Assembly (NCBI GenBank): GCA_963680875.1
Contig: OY804577.1
Span: 149,128,196 to 149,192,195 of the forward strand
DNA length: 64,000 nt
Source: Bathymodiolus brooksi
Taxonomy: Eukaryota; Mollusca; Bivalvia; Mytilida; Modiolidae
Direction of reading: 5' to 3'
Each line of letters opens with the position of its first letter. Position 1 is the stretch's first letter. The notes beneath the pieces are model-generated. The model was not told where the DNA came from. It did not search any database and saw only the letters and a list, made by a program, of their open reading frames with translations. Positions 22,801-37,538 of this stretch are shown here, piece after piece. The position numbers and the translations under genes were made by a program.

Positions 22801-25800
22801 CCTGTAATACCTAAACTCTACCTCCCTATTTAGTAGAACCTGTAATACCTAAACTCTACCTCCCTATTTAGTAGAACCTGTAATATCTAAACTCTACCTC
22901 CCTATTTAGTAGAACCTGTAATACCTAAACTCTACCTCCCTATTTAGTAAAACCTGTAATACCTAAACTCTACCTCCCTATTTAGTAGAACCTGTAATAC
23001 CTAAACTCTACCTCCGTATTTAGTAGAACCTGTAATACATAAACTCTACCTCCCTATTTAGTAGAACCTGTAATACCTAAACTCTCCCTCCCTATTTAGT
23101 AGAACCTGTAATACCTAAACTCTACCTGCCTATTTAGTAGAACCTGTAATACCTAATCTCTATCTCCCTATTTAGTAGAACCTGTAATACCTAAACTCTA
23201 CCTCCCTATTTAGTAGAACCTGTAATACATAAACTCTACCTCCCTATTTAGTAGAACCTGTAATACCTAAGCTCTCCCTCCCTATTTAGTAGAACCTGTA
23301 ATACCTAAACTCTACCTCCCTATTTAGTAGAACCTGTAATACCTAAACTCTACCTCCCTATTTAGTAGAACCTGTAATACCTAAACTCTACCTCCCTATT
23401 TAGTAGAACCTGTAATACCTAAACTCTACCTCCCTATTTAGTAGAACCTGTAATACCTAAGCTCTCCCTCCCTATTTAGTAGAACCTGTAATAACTAAAC
23501 TCTACCTCCCTATTTAGTAGAACCTGTAATACCTAAACTCTACCTCCCTATTTAGTAGAACCTGTAATACCTAAACTCTACCTCCCTATTTAGTAGAACC
23601 TGTAATACCTAAACTCTACCTCCCTATTTAGTAGAACCTGTAATACCTAAAGCCAACCTCCCTATTTAGTAGAACCTGTAATAACTAAACTCTCCCTCCC
23701 TATTTAGTAGAACCTGTAATACCTACACTCTACCTCTCTATTTAGTAGAACCAGTAATACCTAAACTCTACCTCCCTATTTAGTAGAACCTGTAATACCT
23801 AAACGCTACCTCCCTATTTAGTAGAACCTGTAATACCTAAACTCTACCTCCCTATTTAGAAGAACCTGTAATACCTAAACTCTACCTCCCTATTTAGTAG
23901 AACCTGTAATACCTAATCTATACCTCCCTATTTAGTAGAACCTGTAATACCTAAACTCTACCTCCCTATTTAGTAGAACCTGTAATACCTAAAGCCAACC
24001 TCCCTATTTAGTAGAACCTGTAATAACTAAACTCTCCCTCCCTATTTAGTAGAACCTGTAATACCTAAACTCTACCTCTCTATTTAGTAGAACCAGTAAT
24101 ACCTAAACTCTACCTCCCTATTTAGTAGAACCTGTAATACCTAAACGCTACCTCCCTATTTAGTAGAACCTGTAATACCTAAACTCTACCTCCCTATTTA
24201 GTAGAACCTGTAATACCTAAACTCTACCTCCCTATTTAGTAGAACCTGTAATAACTAAACTCTACCTCCCTATTTAGTGGAACCTGTAATAACTAAACTC
24301 TACCTCCCTATTTAGTAGAACCTGTAATAACTAAACTCTACCTCCCTATTTAGTAGAACCTGTAATACTTAAACTCTACCTCCCTATTTAGTAGAACCTG
24401 TAATACCTAATCTCTACCTCCCTATTTAGTAGAACCTGTAATATCTAAACTCTACCTCCCTATTTAGTAGAACCTGTAATAACTAAACTCTACCTCCCTA
24501 TTTAGTAGAGCCTGTAATACCTAAACTCTACCTCCCTATTTAGTAGAACCTGTAATACCTAAACTCTACCTCCCTATTTAGTAGAACCTGTAATACCTAA
24601 ACTCTATCTCCCTATTTAGGAGAACCTGTAATACCTAAACTCTACCTTCCTATTTAGTGGAACCTGTAATAACTAAACTCTACCTCCCTATTTAGTGGAA
24701 CCTGTAATAACTAAACTCTACCTCCCTATTTAGTAGAACCTGTAATACCTAATCTCTACCTCCCTATTTAGTAGAACCTGTAATATCTAAACTCTACCTC
24801 CCTATATAGTAGAACCTGTAATAACTAAACTCTACCTCCCTATTTAGTAGAGCCTGTAATACCTAAACTCTACCTCCCTATTTAGTAGAACCTGTAATAC
24901 CTAAACTCTACCTCCCTATTTAGTAGAACCTGTAATACCTAAACTCTATCTCCCTATTTAGGAGAACCTGTAATACCTAAACTCTACCTCCCTATTTAGT
25001 AGAACCTGTAATAACTAAACTCTACCTCCCTATTTAGTAGAACCTGTAATACCTAAACTCTACCTCCCTATTTAGTAGAACCTGTAATACCTAAACTCTA
25101 CCTCCCTATTTAGTAGAACCTGTAATACCTAAACTCTACCTCCCTATTTAGTAGAACCTGTAATACCTAAACTCTACCTCCCTATTTAATAGAACCTGTA
25201 ATACCTAAAATCTACCTCCCTATTTAGTAGAACCTGTAATACCTAAACTCTACCTCCCTATCTAGTAGAACCTGTAATACCTAAACTCTACCTCCCTATT
25301 TAGTAGAACCTGTAATACCTAAACTCAACCTCCCTATTTAGTAGAACCTGTAATAACTAAACTCTACCTCCCTATTTAGTAGAACCTGTAATACCTAAAC
25401 TCTACCTCCCTGTTTAGTAGAACCTGTAATACCTAAACTCTACCTCCCTATTTAGTAGAACCTGTAATAACAAAAAACTCTACCTCCCTATTTAGTGGAA
25501 CCTGTAATAACTAAGCTCTACCTCCCTATTTAGTAGAACCTGTAATACCTAAACTCTACCTCCCTGTTTAGTAGAACCTGTAATACTTAAACTATACCTC
25601 CCTATTTAGTAGTACCTGTAATACCTAATCTCTACCTCCCTATTTAGTAGAACCTGTAATACCTAAACTCTACCTCCCTATTTAGTAGAACCTGTAATAA
25701 CTAAACTCTACCTCCCTATTTAGTAGAACCTGTAATACCTAAACTCTACCTCCCTATTTAGTAGAACCTGTAATACCTAAACTCTACCTCCCTATTTAGT

Positions 25801-28800
25801 AGAACCTGTAATATCTAAACTCTACCTCCCTATTTAGTAGAACCTGTAATACCTAAACTCTACCTCCCTATTTAGTAAAACCTGTAATACCTAAACTCTA
25901 CCTCCCTATTTAGTAGAACCTGTAATACCTAAACTCTACCTCCGTATTTAGTAGAACCTGTAATACATAAACTCTACCTCCCTATTTAGTAGAACCTGTA
26001 ATACCTAAACTCTCCCTCCCTATTTAGTAGAACCTGTAATACCTAAACTCTACCTGCCTATTTAGTAGAACCTGTAATACCTAATCTCTATCTCCCTATT
26101 TAGTAGAACCTGTAATACCTAAACTCTACCTCCCTTTTTAGTAGAACCTGTAATACATAAACTCTACCTCCCTATTTAGTAGAACCTGTAATACCTAAAC
26201 TCTCCCTCCCTATTTAGTAGAACCTGTAATACCTAAACTCTACCTCCCTATTTAGTAGAACCTGTAATACCTAAACTCTACCTCCCTATTTAGTAGAACC
26301 TGTAATACCTAAACTCTACCTCCCTATTTAGTAGAACCTGTAATACCTAAACTCTACCTCCCTATTTAGTAGAACCTGTAATACCTAAGCTCTCCCTCCC
26401 TATTTAGTAGAACCTGTAATAACTAAACTCTACCTCCCTATTTAGTAGAACCTGTAATACCTAAACTCTACCTCCCTATTTAGTAGAACCTGTAATACCT
26501 AAACTCTACCTCCCTATTTAGTAGAACCTGTAATACCTAAACTCTACCTCCCTATTTAGTAGAACCTGTAATACCTAAAGCCAACCTCCCTATTTAGTAG
26601 AACCTGTAATAACTAAACTCTCCCTCCCTATTTAGTAGAACCTGTAATACCTACACTCTACCTCTCTATTTAGTAGAACCAGTAATACCTAAACTCTACC
26701 TCCCTATTTAGTAGAACCTGTAATACCTAAACGCTACCTCCCTATTTAGTAGAACCTGTAATACCTAAACTCTACCTCCCTATTTAGAAGAACCTGTAAT
26801 ACCTAAACTCTACCTCCCTATTTAGTAGAACCTGTAATACCTAATCTATACCTCCCTATTTAGTAGAACCTGTAATACCTAAACTCTACCTCCCTATTTA
26901 GTAGAACCTGTAATACCTAAAGCCAACCTCCCTATTTAGTAGAACCTGTAATAACTAAACTCTCCCTCCCTATTTAGTAGAACCTGTAATACCTAAACTC
27001 TACCTCTCTATTTAGTAGAACCAGTAATACCTAAACTCTACCTCCCTATTTAGTAGAACCTGTAATACCTAAACGCTACCTCCCTATTTAGTAGAACCTG
27101 TAATACCTAAACTCTACCTCCCTATTTAGAAGAACCTGTAATACCTAAACGCTACCTCCCTATTTAGTAGAACCTGTAATAACTAAACTCTACCTCCCTA
27201 TTTAGTAGAACCTGTAATACCTAAACTCTACCTCCCTATTTAGTAGAACCTGTAATACCTAAACTCTACCTCCCTATTTAGTAGAACCTGTAATAACTAA
27301 ACTCTACCTCCCTATTTAGTGGAACCTGTAATAACTAAACTCTACCTCCCTATTTAGTAGAACCTGTAATAACTAAACTCTACCTCCCTATTTAGTAGAA
27401 CCTGTAATACTTAAACTCTACCTCCCTATTTAGTAGAACCTGTAATACCTAATCTCTACCTCCCTATTTAGTAGAACCTGTAATATCTAAACTCTACCTC
27501 CCTATTTAGTAGAACCTGTAATAACTAAACTCTACCTCCCTAATTAGTAGAGCCTGTAATACCTAAACTCTACCTCCCTATTTAGTAGAACCTGTAATAC
27601 CTAAACTCTACCTCCCTATTTAGTAGAACCTGTAATACCTAAACTCTATCTCCCTATTTAGGAGAACCTGTAATACCTAAACTCTACCTTCCTATTTAGT
27701 AGAACCTGTAATAACTAAACTCTACCTCCCTATTTAGTAGAACCTGTAATACCTAAACTCTACCTCCCTATTTAGTAGAACCTGTAATACCTAAACTCTA
27801 CCTCCCTATTTAGTAGAACCTGTAATACCTAAACTCTACCTCCCTATTTAGTAGAACCTGTAATACCTAAACTCTACCTCCCTATTTAATAGAACCTGTA
27901 ATACCTAAAATCTACCTCCCTATTTAGTAGAACCTGTAATACCTAAACTCTACCTCCCTATTTAGTAGAACCTGTAATACATAAACTCTACCTCCCTATT
28001 TAGTAGAACCTGTAATACCTAAACTCTACCTCCCTATTTAGTAGAACCTGTAATACCTAAACTCTACCTCCCTATTTAGTAGAACCTGTAATACCTAAAC
28101 TCAACCTCCCTATTTAGTAGAACCTGTAATACCTAAACTCTACCTCCCTATTTAGTAGAACCTGTAATACCTAAACTCTACCTCCCTATTTAATAGAACC
28201 TGTGATACCTAAAATCTACCTCCCTATTTAGTAGAACCTGTAATACCTAAACTCTACCTCCCTATTTAGTAGAACCTGTAATACCTAAACTCTACCTCCC
28301 TATTTAGTAGAACCTGTAATACCTAAACTCTACCTCCCTATTTAGTAGAACCTGTAATACCTAAACTCTACCTCCCTATTTAGTAGAACCTGTAATACCT
28401 AAACTCAACCTCCCTATTTAGTAGAACCTGTAATAACTAAACTCTACCTCCCTATTTAGTAGAACCTGTAATACCTAAACTCTACCTCCCTGTTTAGTAG
28501 AACCTGTAATACCTAAACTCTACCTCCCTATTTAGTAGAACCTGTAATAACAAAAAACTCTACCTCCCTATTTAGTGGAACCTGTAATAACTAAGCTCTA
28601 CCTCCCTATTTAGTAGAACCTGTAATACCTAAACTCTACCTCCCTGTTTAGTAGAACCTGTAATACTTAAACTATACCTCCCTATTTAGTAGTACCTGTA
28701 ATACCTAATCTCTACCTCCCTATTTAGTAGAACCTGTAATACCTAAACTCTACCTCCCTATTTAGTAGAACCTGTAATACCTAAACTCTACCTCCCTATT

Positions 28801-31800
28801 TAGTAGAACCTGTAATATCTAAACTCTACCTCCCTATTTAGTAGAACCTGTAATACCTAAACTCTACCTCCCTATTTAGTAAAACCTGTAATACCTAAAC
28901 TCTACCTCCCTATTTAGTAGAACCTGTAATATCTAAACTCTACCTCCCTATTTAGTAGAACCTGTAATACCTAAACTCTACCTCCCTATTTAGTAAAACC
29001 TGTAATACCTAAACTCTACCTCCCTATTTAGTAGAACCTGTAATACCTAAACTCTACCTCCGTATTTAGTAGAACCTGTAATACATAAACTCTACCTCCC
29101 TATTTAGTAGAACCTGTAATACCTAAACTCTCCCTCCCTATTTAGTAGAACCTGTAATACCTAAACTCTACCTGCCTATTTAGTAGAACCTGTAATACCT
29201 AATCTCTATCTCCCTATTTAGTAGAACCTGTAATACCTAAACTCTACCTCCCTATTTAGTAGAACCTGTAATACATAAACTCTACCTCCCTATTTAGTAG
29301 AACCTGTAATACCTAAACTCTCCCTCCCTATTTAGTAGAACCTGTAATACCTAAACTCTACCTCCCTATTTAGTAGAACCTGTAATACCTAAACTCTACC
29401 TCCCTATTTAGTAGAACCTGTAATACCTAAACTCTACCTCCCTATTTAGTAGAACCTGTAATACCTAAACTCTACCTCCCTATTTAGTAGAACCTGTAAT
29501 ACCTAAGCTCTCCCTCCCTATTTAGTAGAACCTGTAATAACTAAACTCTACCTCCCTATTTAGTAGAACCTGTAATACCTAAACTCTACCTCCCTATTTA
29601 GTAGAACCTGTAATACCTAAACTCTACCTCCCTATTTAGTAGAACCTGTAATACCTAAACTCTACCTCCCTATTTAGTAGAACCTGTAATACCTAAACTC
29701 TACCTCCCTATTTAGTAGAACCTGTAATACCTAAGCTCTCCCTCCCTATTTAGTAGAACCTGTAATAACTAAACTCTACCTCCCTATTTAGTAGAACCTG
29801 TAATACCTAAACTCTACCTCCCTATTTAGTAGAACCTGTAATACCTAAACTCTACCTCCCTATTTAGTAGAACCTGTAATACCTAAACTCTACCTCCCTA
29901 TTTAGTAGAACCTGTAATACCTAAAGCCAACCTCCCTATTTAGTAGAACCTGTAATAACTAAACTCTCCCTCCCTATTTAGTAGAACCTGTAATACCTAC
30001 ACTCTACCTCTCTATTTAGTAGAACCAGTAATACCTAAACTCTACCTCCCTATTTAGTAGAACCTGTAATACCTAAACGCTACCTCCCTATTTAGTAGAA
30101 CCTGTAATACCTAAACTCTACCTCCCTATTTAGAAGAACCTGTAATACCTAAACTCTACCTCCCTATTTAGTAGAACCTGTAATACCTAATCTATACCTC
30201 CCTATTTAGTAGAACCTGTAATACCTAAACTCTACCTCCCTATTTAGTAGAACCTGTAATACCTAAAGCCAACCTCCCTATTTAGTAGAACCTGTAATAA
30301 CTAAACTCTCCCTCCCTATTTAGTAGAACCTGTAATACCTAAACTCTACCTCTCTATTTAGTAGAACCAGTAATACCTAAACTCTACCTCCCTATTTAGT
30401 AGAACCTGTAATACCTAAACGCTACCTCCCTATTTAGTAGAACCTGTAATACCTAAACTCTACCTCCCTATTTAGAAGAACCTGTAATACCTAAACGCTA
30501 CCTCCCTATTTAGTAGAACCTGTAATAACTAAACTCTACCTCCCTATTTAGTAGAACCTGTAATACCTAAACTCTACCTCCCTATTTAGTAGAACCTGTA
30601 ATACCTAAACTCTACCTCCCTATTTAGTAGAACCTGTAATAACTAAACTCTACCTCCCTATTTAGTGGAACCTGTAATAACTAAACTCTACCTCCCTATT
30701 TAGTAGAACCTGTAATAACTAAACTCTACCTCCCTATTTAGTAGAACCTGTAATACTTAAACTCTACCTCCCTATTTAGTAGAACCTGTAATACCTAATC
30801 TCTACCTCCCTATTTAGTAGAACCTGTAATATCTAAACTCTACCTCCCTATTTAGTAGAACCTGTAATAACTAAACTCTACCTCCCTATTTAGTAGAGCC
30901 TGTAATACCTAAACTCTACCTCCCTATTTAGTAGAACCTGTAATACCTAAACTCTACCTCCCTATTTAGTAGAACCTGTAATACCTAAACTCTATCTCCC
31001 TATTTAGGAGAACCTGTAATACCTAAACTCTACCTTCCTATTTAGTAGAACCTGTAATAACTAAACTCTACCTCCCTATTTAGTGGAACCTGTAATAACT
31101 AAACTCTACCTCCCTATTTAGTAGAACCTGTAATACCTAATCTCTACCTCCCTATTTAGTAGAACCTGTAATATCTAAACTCTACCTCCCTATATAGTAG
31201 AACCTGTAATAACTAAACTCTACCTCCCTATTTAGTAGAGCCTGTAATACCTAAACTCTACCTCCCTATTTAGTAGAACCTGTAATACCTAAACTCTACC
31301 TCCCTATTTAGTAGAACCTGTAATACCTAAACTCTATCTACCTATTTAGGAGAACCTGTAATACCTAAACTCTACCTCCCTATTTAGTAGAACCTGTAAT
31401 AACTAAACTCTACCTCCCTATTTAGTAGAACCTGTAATACCTAAACTCTACCTCCCTATTTAGTAGAACCTGTAATACCTAAACTCTACCTCCCTATTTA
31501 GTAGAACCTGTAATACCTAAACTCTACCTCCCTATTTAGTAGAACCTGTAATACCTAAACTCTACCTCCCTATTTAATAGAACCTGTAATACCTAAAATC
31601 TACCTCCCTATTTAGTAGAACCTGTAATACCTAAACTCTACCTCCCTATCTAGTAGAACCTGTAATACCTAAACTCTACCTCCCTATTTAGTAGAACCTG
31701 TAATACCTAAACTCAACCTCCCTATTTAGTAGAACCTGTAATAACTAAACTCTACCTCCCTATTTAGTAGAACCTGTAATACCTAAACTCTACCTCCCTG

Positions 31801-34800
31801 TTTAGTAGAACCTGTAATACCTAAACTCTACCTCCCTATTTAGTAGAACCTGTAATAACAAAAAACTCTACCTCCCTATTTAGTGGAACCTGTAATAACT
31901 AAGCTCTACCTCCCTATTTAGTAGAACCTGTAATACCTAAACTCTACCTCCCTGTTTAGTAGAACCTGTAATACTTAAACTATACCTCCCTATTTAGTAG
32001 TACCTGTAATACCTAATCTCTACCTCCCTATTTAGTAGAACCTGTAATACCTAAACTCTACCTCCCTATTTAGTAGAACCTGTAATAACTAAACTCTACC
32101 TCCCTATTTAGTAGAACCTGTAATACCTAAACTCTACCTCCCTATTTAGTAGAACCTGTAATACCTAAACTCTACCTCCCTATTTAGTAGAACCTGTAAT
32201 ATCTAAACTCTACCTCCCTATTTAGTAGAACCTGTAATACCTAAACTCTACCTCCCTATTTAGTAAAACCTGTAATACCTAAACTCTACCTCCCTATTTA
32301 GTAGAACCTGTAATACCTAAACTCTACCTCCGTATTTAGTAGAACCTGTAATACATAAACTCTACCTCCCTATTTAGTAGAACCTGTAATACCTAAACTC
32401 TCCCTCCCTATTTAGTAGAACCTGTAATACCTAAACTCTACCTGCCTATTTAGTAGAACCTGTAATACCTAATCTCTATCTCCCTATTTAGTAGAACCTG
32501 TAATACCTAAACTCTACCTCCCTATTTAGTAGAACCTGTAATACATAAACTCTACCTCCCTATTTAGTAGAACCTGTAATACCTAAACTCTCCCTCCCTA
32601 TTTAGTAGAACCTGTAATACCTAAACTCTACCTCCCTATTTAGTAGAACCTGTAATACCTAAACTCTACCTCCCTATTTAGTAGAACCTGTAATACCTAA
32701 ACTCTACCTCCCTATTTAGTAGAACCTGTAATACCTAAACTCTACCTCCCTATTTAGTAGAACCTGTAATACCTAAGCTCTCCCTCCCTATTTAGTAGAA
32801 CCTGTAATAACTAAACTCTACCTCCCTATTTAGTAGAACCTGTAATACCTAAACTCTACCTCCCTATTTAGTAGAACCTGTAATACCTAAACTCTACCTC
32901 CCTATTTAGTAGAACCTGTAATACCTAAACTCTACCTCCCTATTTAGTAGAACCTGTAATACCTAAAGCCAACCTCCCTATTTAGTAGAACCTGTAATAA
33001 CTAAACTCTCCCTCCCTATTTAGTAGAACCTGTAATACCTACACTCTACCTCTCTATTTAGTAGAACCAGTAATACCTAAACTCTACCTCCCTATTTAGT
33101 AGAACCTGTAATACCTAAACTCTACCTCCCTATTTAGTAGAACCTGTAATACCTAAACTCTACCTCCCTATTTAGAAGAACCTGTAATACCTAAACTCTA
33201 CCTCCCTATTTAGTAGAACCTGTAATACCTAATCTATACCTCCCTATTTAGTAGAACCTGTAATACCTAAACTCTACCTCCCTATTTAGTAGAACCTGTA
33301 ATACCTAAAGCCAACCTCCCTATTTAGTAGAACCTGTAATAACTAAACTCTCCCTCCCTATTTAGTAGAACCTGTAATACCTAAACTCTACCTCTCTATT
33401 TAGTAGAACCAGTAATACCTAAACTCTACCTCCCTATTTAGTAGAACCTGTAATACCTAAACGCTACCTCCCTATTTAGTAGAACCTGTAATACCTAAAC
33501 TCTACCTCCCTATTTAGAAGAACCTGTAATACCTAAACGCTACCTCCCTATTTAGTAGAACCTGTAATAACTAAACTCTACCTCCCTATTTAGTAGAACC
33601 TGTAATACCTAAACTCTACCTCCCTATTTAGTAGAACCTGTAATACCTAAACTCTACCTCCCTATTTAGTAGAACCTGTAATAACTAAACTCTACCTCCC
33701 TATTTAGTGGAACCTGTAATAACTAAACTCTACCTCCCTATTTAGTAGAACCTGTAATAACTAAACTCTACCTCCCTATTTAGTAGAACCTGTAATACTT
33801 AAACTCTACCTCCCTATTTAGTAGAACCTGTAATACCTAATCTCTACCTCCCTATTTAGTAGAACCTGTAATATCTAAACTCTACCTCCCTATTTAGTAG
33901 AACCTGTAATAACTAAACTCTACCTCCCTATTTAGTAGAGCCTGTAATACCTAAACTCTACCTCCCTATTTAGTAGAACCTGTAATACCTAAACTCTACC
34001 TCCCTATTTAGTAGAACCTGTAATACCTAAACTCTATCTCCCTATTTAGGAGAACCTGTAATACCTAAACTCTACCTTCCTATTTAGTAGAACCTGTAAT
34101 AACTAAACTCTACCTCCCTATTTAGTAGAACCTGTAATACCTAAACTCTACCTCCCTATTTAGTAGAACCTGTAATACCTAAACTCTACCTCCCTATTTA
34201 GTAGAACCTGTAATACCTAAACTCTACCTCCCTATTTAGTAGAACCTGTAATACCTAAACTCTACCTCCCTATTTAATAGAACCTGTAATACCTAAAATC
34301 TACCTCCCTATTTAGTAGAACCTGTAATACCTAAACTCTACCTCCCTATTTAGTAGAACCTGTAATACATAAACTCTACCTCCCTATTTAGTAGAACCTG
34401 TAATACCTAAACTCTACCTCCCTATTTAGTAGAACCTGTAATACCTAAACTCTACCTCCCTATTTAGTAGAACCTGTAATACCTAAACTCAACCTCCCTA
34501 TTTAGTAGAACCTGTAATACCTAAACTCTACCTCCCTATTTAGTAGAACCTGTAATACCTAAACTCTACCTCCCTATTTAATAGAACCTGTAATACCTAA
34601 AATCTACCTCCCTATTTAGTAGAACCTGTAATACCTAAACTCTACCTCCCTATTTAGTAGAACCTGTAATACCTAAACTCTACCTCCCTATTTAGTAGAA
34701 CCTGTAATACCTAAACTCTACCTCCCTATTTAGTAGAACCTGTAATACCTAAACTCTACCTCCCTATTTAGTAGAACCTGTAATACCTAAACTCAACCTC

Positions 34801-37538
34801 CCTATTTAGTAGAACCTGTAATAACTAAACTCTACCTCCCTATTTAGTAGAACCTGTAATACCTAAACTCTACCTCCCTGTTTAGTAGAACCTGTAATAC
34901 CTAAACTCTACCTCCCTATTTAGTAGAACCTGTAATAACAAAAAACTCTACCTCCCTATTTAGTGGAACCTGTAATAACTAAGCTCTACCTCCCTATTTA
35001 GTAGAACCTGTAATACCTAAACTCTACCTCCCTGTTTAGTAGAACCTGTAATACTTAAACTATACCTCCCTATTTAGTAGTACCTGTAATACCTAATCTC
35101 TACCTCCCTATTTAGTAGAACCTGTAATACCTAAACTCTACCTCCCTATTTAGTAGAACCTGTAATAACTAAACTCTACCTCCCTATTTAGTAGAACCTG
35201 TAATACCTAAACTCTACCTCCCTATTTAGTAGAACCTGTAATACCTAAACTCTACCTCCCTATTTAGTAGAACCTGTAATATCTAAACTCTACCTCCCTA
35301 TTTAGTAGAACCTGTAATACCTAAACTCTACCTCCCTATTTAGTAAAACCTGTAATACCTAAACTCTACCTCCCTATTTAGTAGAACCTGTAATACCTAA
35401 ACTCTACCTCCGTATTTAGTAGAACCTGTAATACATAAACTCTACCTCCCTATTTAGTAGAACCTGTAATACCTAAACTCTCCCTCCCTATTTAGTAGAA
35501 CCTGTAATACCTAAACTCTACCTGCCTATTTAGTAGAACCTGTAATACCTAATCTCTATCTCCCTATTTAGTAGAACCTGTAATACCTAAACTCTACCTC
35601 CCTATTTAGTAGAACCTGTAATACATAAACTCTACCTCCCTATTTAGTAGAACCTGTAATACCTAAACTCTCCCTCCCTATTTAGTAGAACCTGTAATAC
35701 CTAAACTCTACCTCCCTATTTAGTAGAACCTGTAATACCTAAACTCTACCTCCCTATTTAGTAGAACCTGTAATACCTAAACTCTACCTCCCTATTTAGT
35801 AGAACCTGTAATACCTAAACTCTACCTCCCTATTTAGTAGAACCTGTAATACCTAAGCTCTCCCTCCCTATTTAGTAGAACCTGTAATAACTAAACTCTA
35901 CCTCCCTATTTAGTAGAACCTGTAATACCTAAACTCTACCTCCCTATTTAGTAGAACCTGTAATACCTAAACTCTACCTCCCTATTTAGTAGAACCTGTA
36001 ATACCTAAACTCTACCTCCCTATTTAGTAGAACCTGTAATACCTAAAGCCAACCTCCCTATTTAGTAGAACCTGTAATAACTAAACTCTCCCTCCCTATT
36101 TAGTAGAACCTGTAATACCTACACTCTACCTCTCTATTTAGTAGAACCAGTAATACCTAAACTCTACCTCCCTATTTAGTAGAACCTGTAATACCTAAAC
36201 GCTACCTCCCTATTTAGTAGAACCTGTAATACCTAAACTCTACCTCCCTATTTAGAAGAACCTGTAATACCTAAACTCTACCTCCCTATTTAGTAGAACC
36301 TGTAATACCTAATCTATACCTCCCTATTTAGTAGAACCTGTAATACCTAAACTCTACCTCCTTATTTAGTAGAACCTGTAATACCTAAAGCCAACCTCCC
36401 TATTTAGTAGAACCTGTAATAACTAAACTCTCCCTCCCTATTTAGTAGAACCTGTAATACCTAAACTCTACCTCTCTATTTAGTAGAACCAGTAATACCT
36501 AAACTCTACCTCCCTATTTAGTAGAACCTGTAATACCTAAACGCTACCTCCCTATTTAGTAGAACCTGTAATACCTAAACTCTACCTCCCTATTTAGAAG
36601 AACCTGTAATACCTAAACGCTACCTCCCTATTTAGTAGAACCTGTAATAACTAAACTCTACCTCCCTATTTAGTAGAACCTGTAATACCTAAACTCTACC
36701 TCCCTATTTAGTAGAACCTGTAATACCTAAACTCTACCTCCCTATTTAGTAGAACCTGTAATAACTAAACTCTACCTCCCTATTTAGTGGAACCTGTAAT
36801 AACTAAACTCTACCTCCCTATTTAGTAGAACCTGTAATAACTAAACTCTACCTCCCTATTTAGTAGAACCTGTAATACTTAAACTCTACCTCCCTATTTA
36901 GTAGAACCTGTAATACCTAATCTCTACCTCCCTATTTAGTAGAACCTGTAATATCTAAACTCTACCTCCCTATTTAGTAGAACCTGTAATAACTAAACTC
37001 TACCTCCCTATTTAGTAGAGCCTGTAATACCTAAACTCTACCTCCCTATTTAGTAGAACCTGTAATACCTAAACTCTACCTCCCTATTTAGTAGAACCTG
37101 TAATACCTAAACTCTATCTCCCTATTTAGGAGAACCTATAATACCTAAACTCTACCTTCCTATTTAGTAGAACCTGTAATAACTAAACTCTACCTCCCTA
37201 TTTAGTAGAACCTATAATACCTAAACTCTACCTCCCTATTTAGTAGAACCTGTAATACCTAAACTCTACCTCCCTATTTAGTAGAACCTGTAATACCTAA
37301 ACTCTACCTCCCTATTTAGTAGAACCTGTAATACCTAAACTCTACCTCCCTATTTAATAGAACCTGTAATACCTAAAATCTACCTCCCTATTTAGTAGAA
37401 CCTGTAATACCTAAACTCTACCTCCCTATTTAGTAGAACCTGTAATACATAAACTCTACCTCCCTATTTAGTAGAACCTGTAATAACTAAACTCTACCTC
37501 CCTATTTAGTAGAACCTGTAATACCTAAGCGCTACCTT
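19861..37538. repeat. satellite higher-order-repeat domain B, period about 2.7-3.3 kb
   Basis: The 40-bp variant AACAAAAAACTC recurs at 22541, 25469, 28549, 31857 and 34937: spacings 2928, 3080, 3308 and 3080 bp (77, 81, 87 and 81 monomers plus two bases). The companion marker TACTTAAACTATACC is already present at 19957, 2700 bp before its next copy at 22657, in a first unit that lacks the 40-bp variant. Variants such as CCTAAAGCCAACC, GAACCAGTAAT and TTAGTGGAACC repeat in the same order in each unit. Five intervals plus a truncated last copy are visible. Confidence 0.88.

Larger units (their letters stand above)
9719..37538. repeat. 38-bp satellite array, about 730 monomers
   Basis: The monomer contains ATACCTAAACTCTACCTCCC followed by TATTTAGTAGAACCTGTA; successive copies restart every 38 bp (for example GTAGAAC at 9841 and 9879). 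Because 38 is not a multiple of three and each monomer carries TAA and TAG, no long frame exists. Most monomers differ by one or two bases. Length variants occur: a 37-bp form with AAATCTACCTCCCC and a 40-bp form with AACAAAAAACTC. The first 40 bp (ACTACATAATGAAACATACG) are divergent and intermediate towards the tract at 3767-4012. The right end degrades at AAGCGCTACCTTCATATT. There are no unique spacers, so this is not a CRISPR array. Confidence 0.98.

Noticed and set aside
9719..37538. CRISPR-like regular repeat
   Set aside because: Monomers are contiguous with no unique spacers, the host is eukaryotic and no cas genes exist; it is a satellite.
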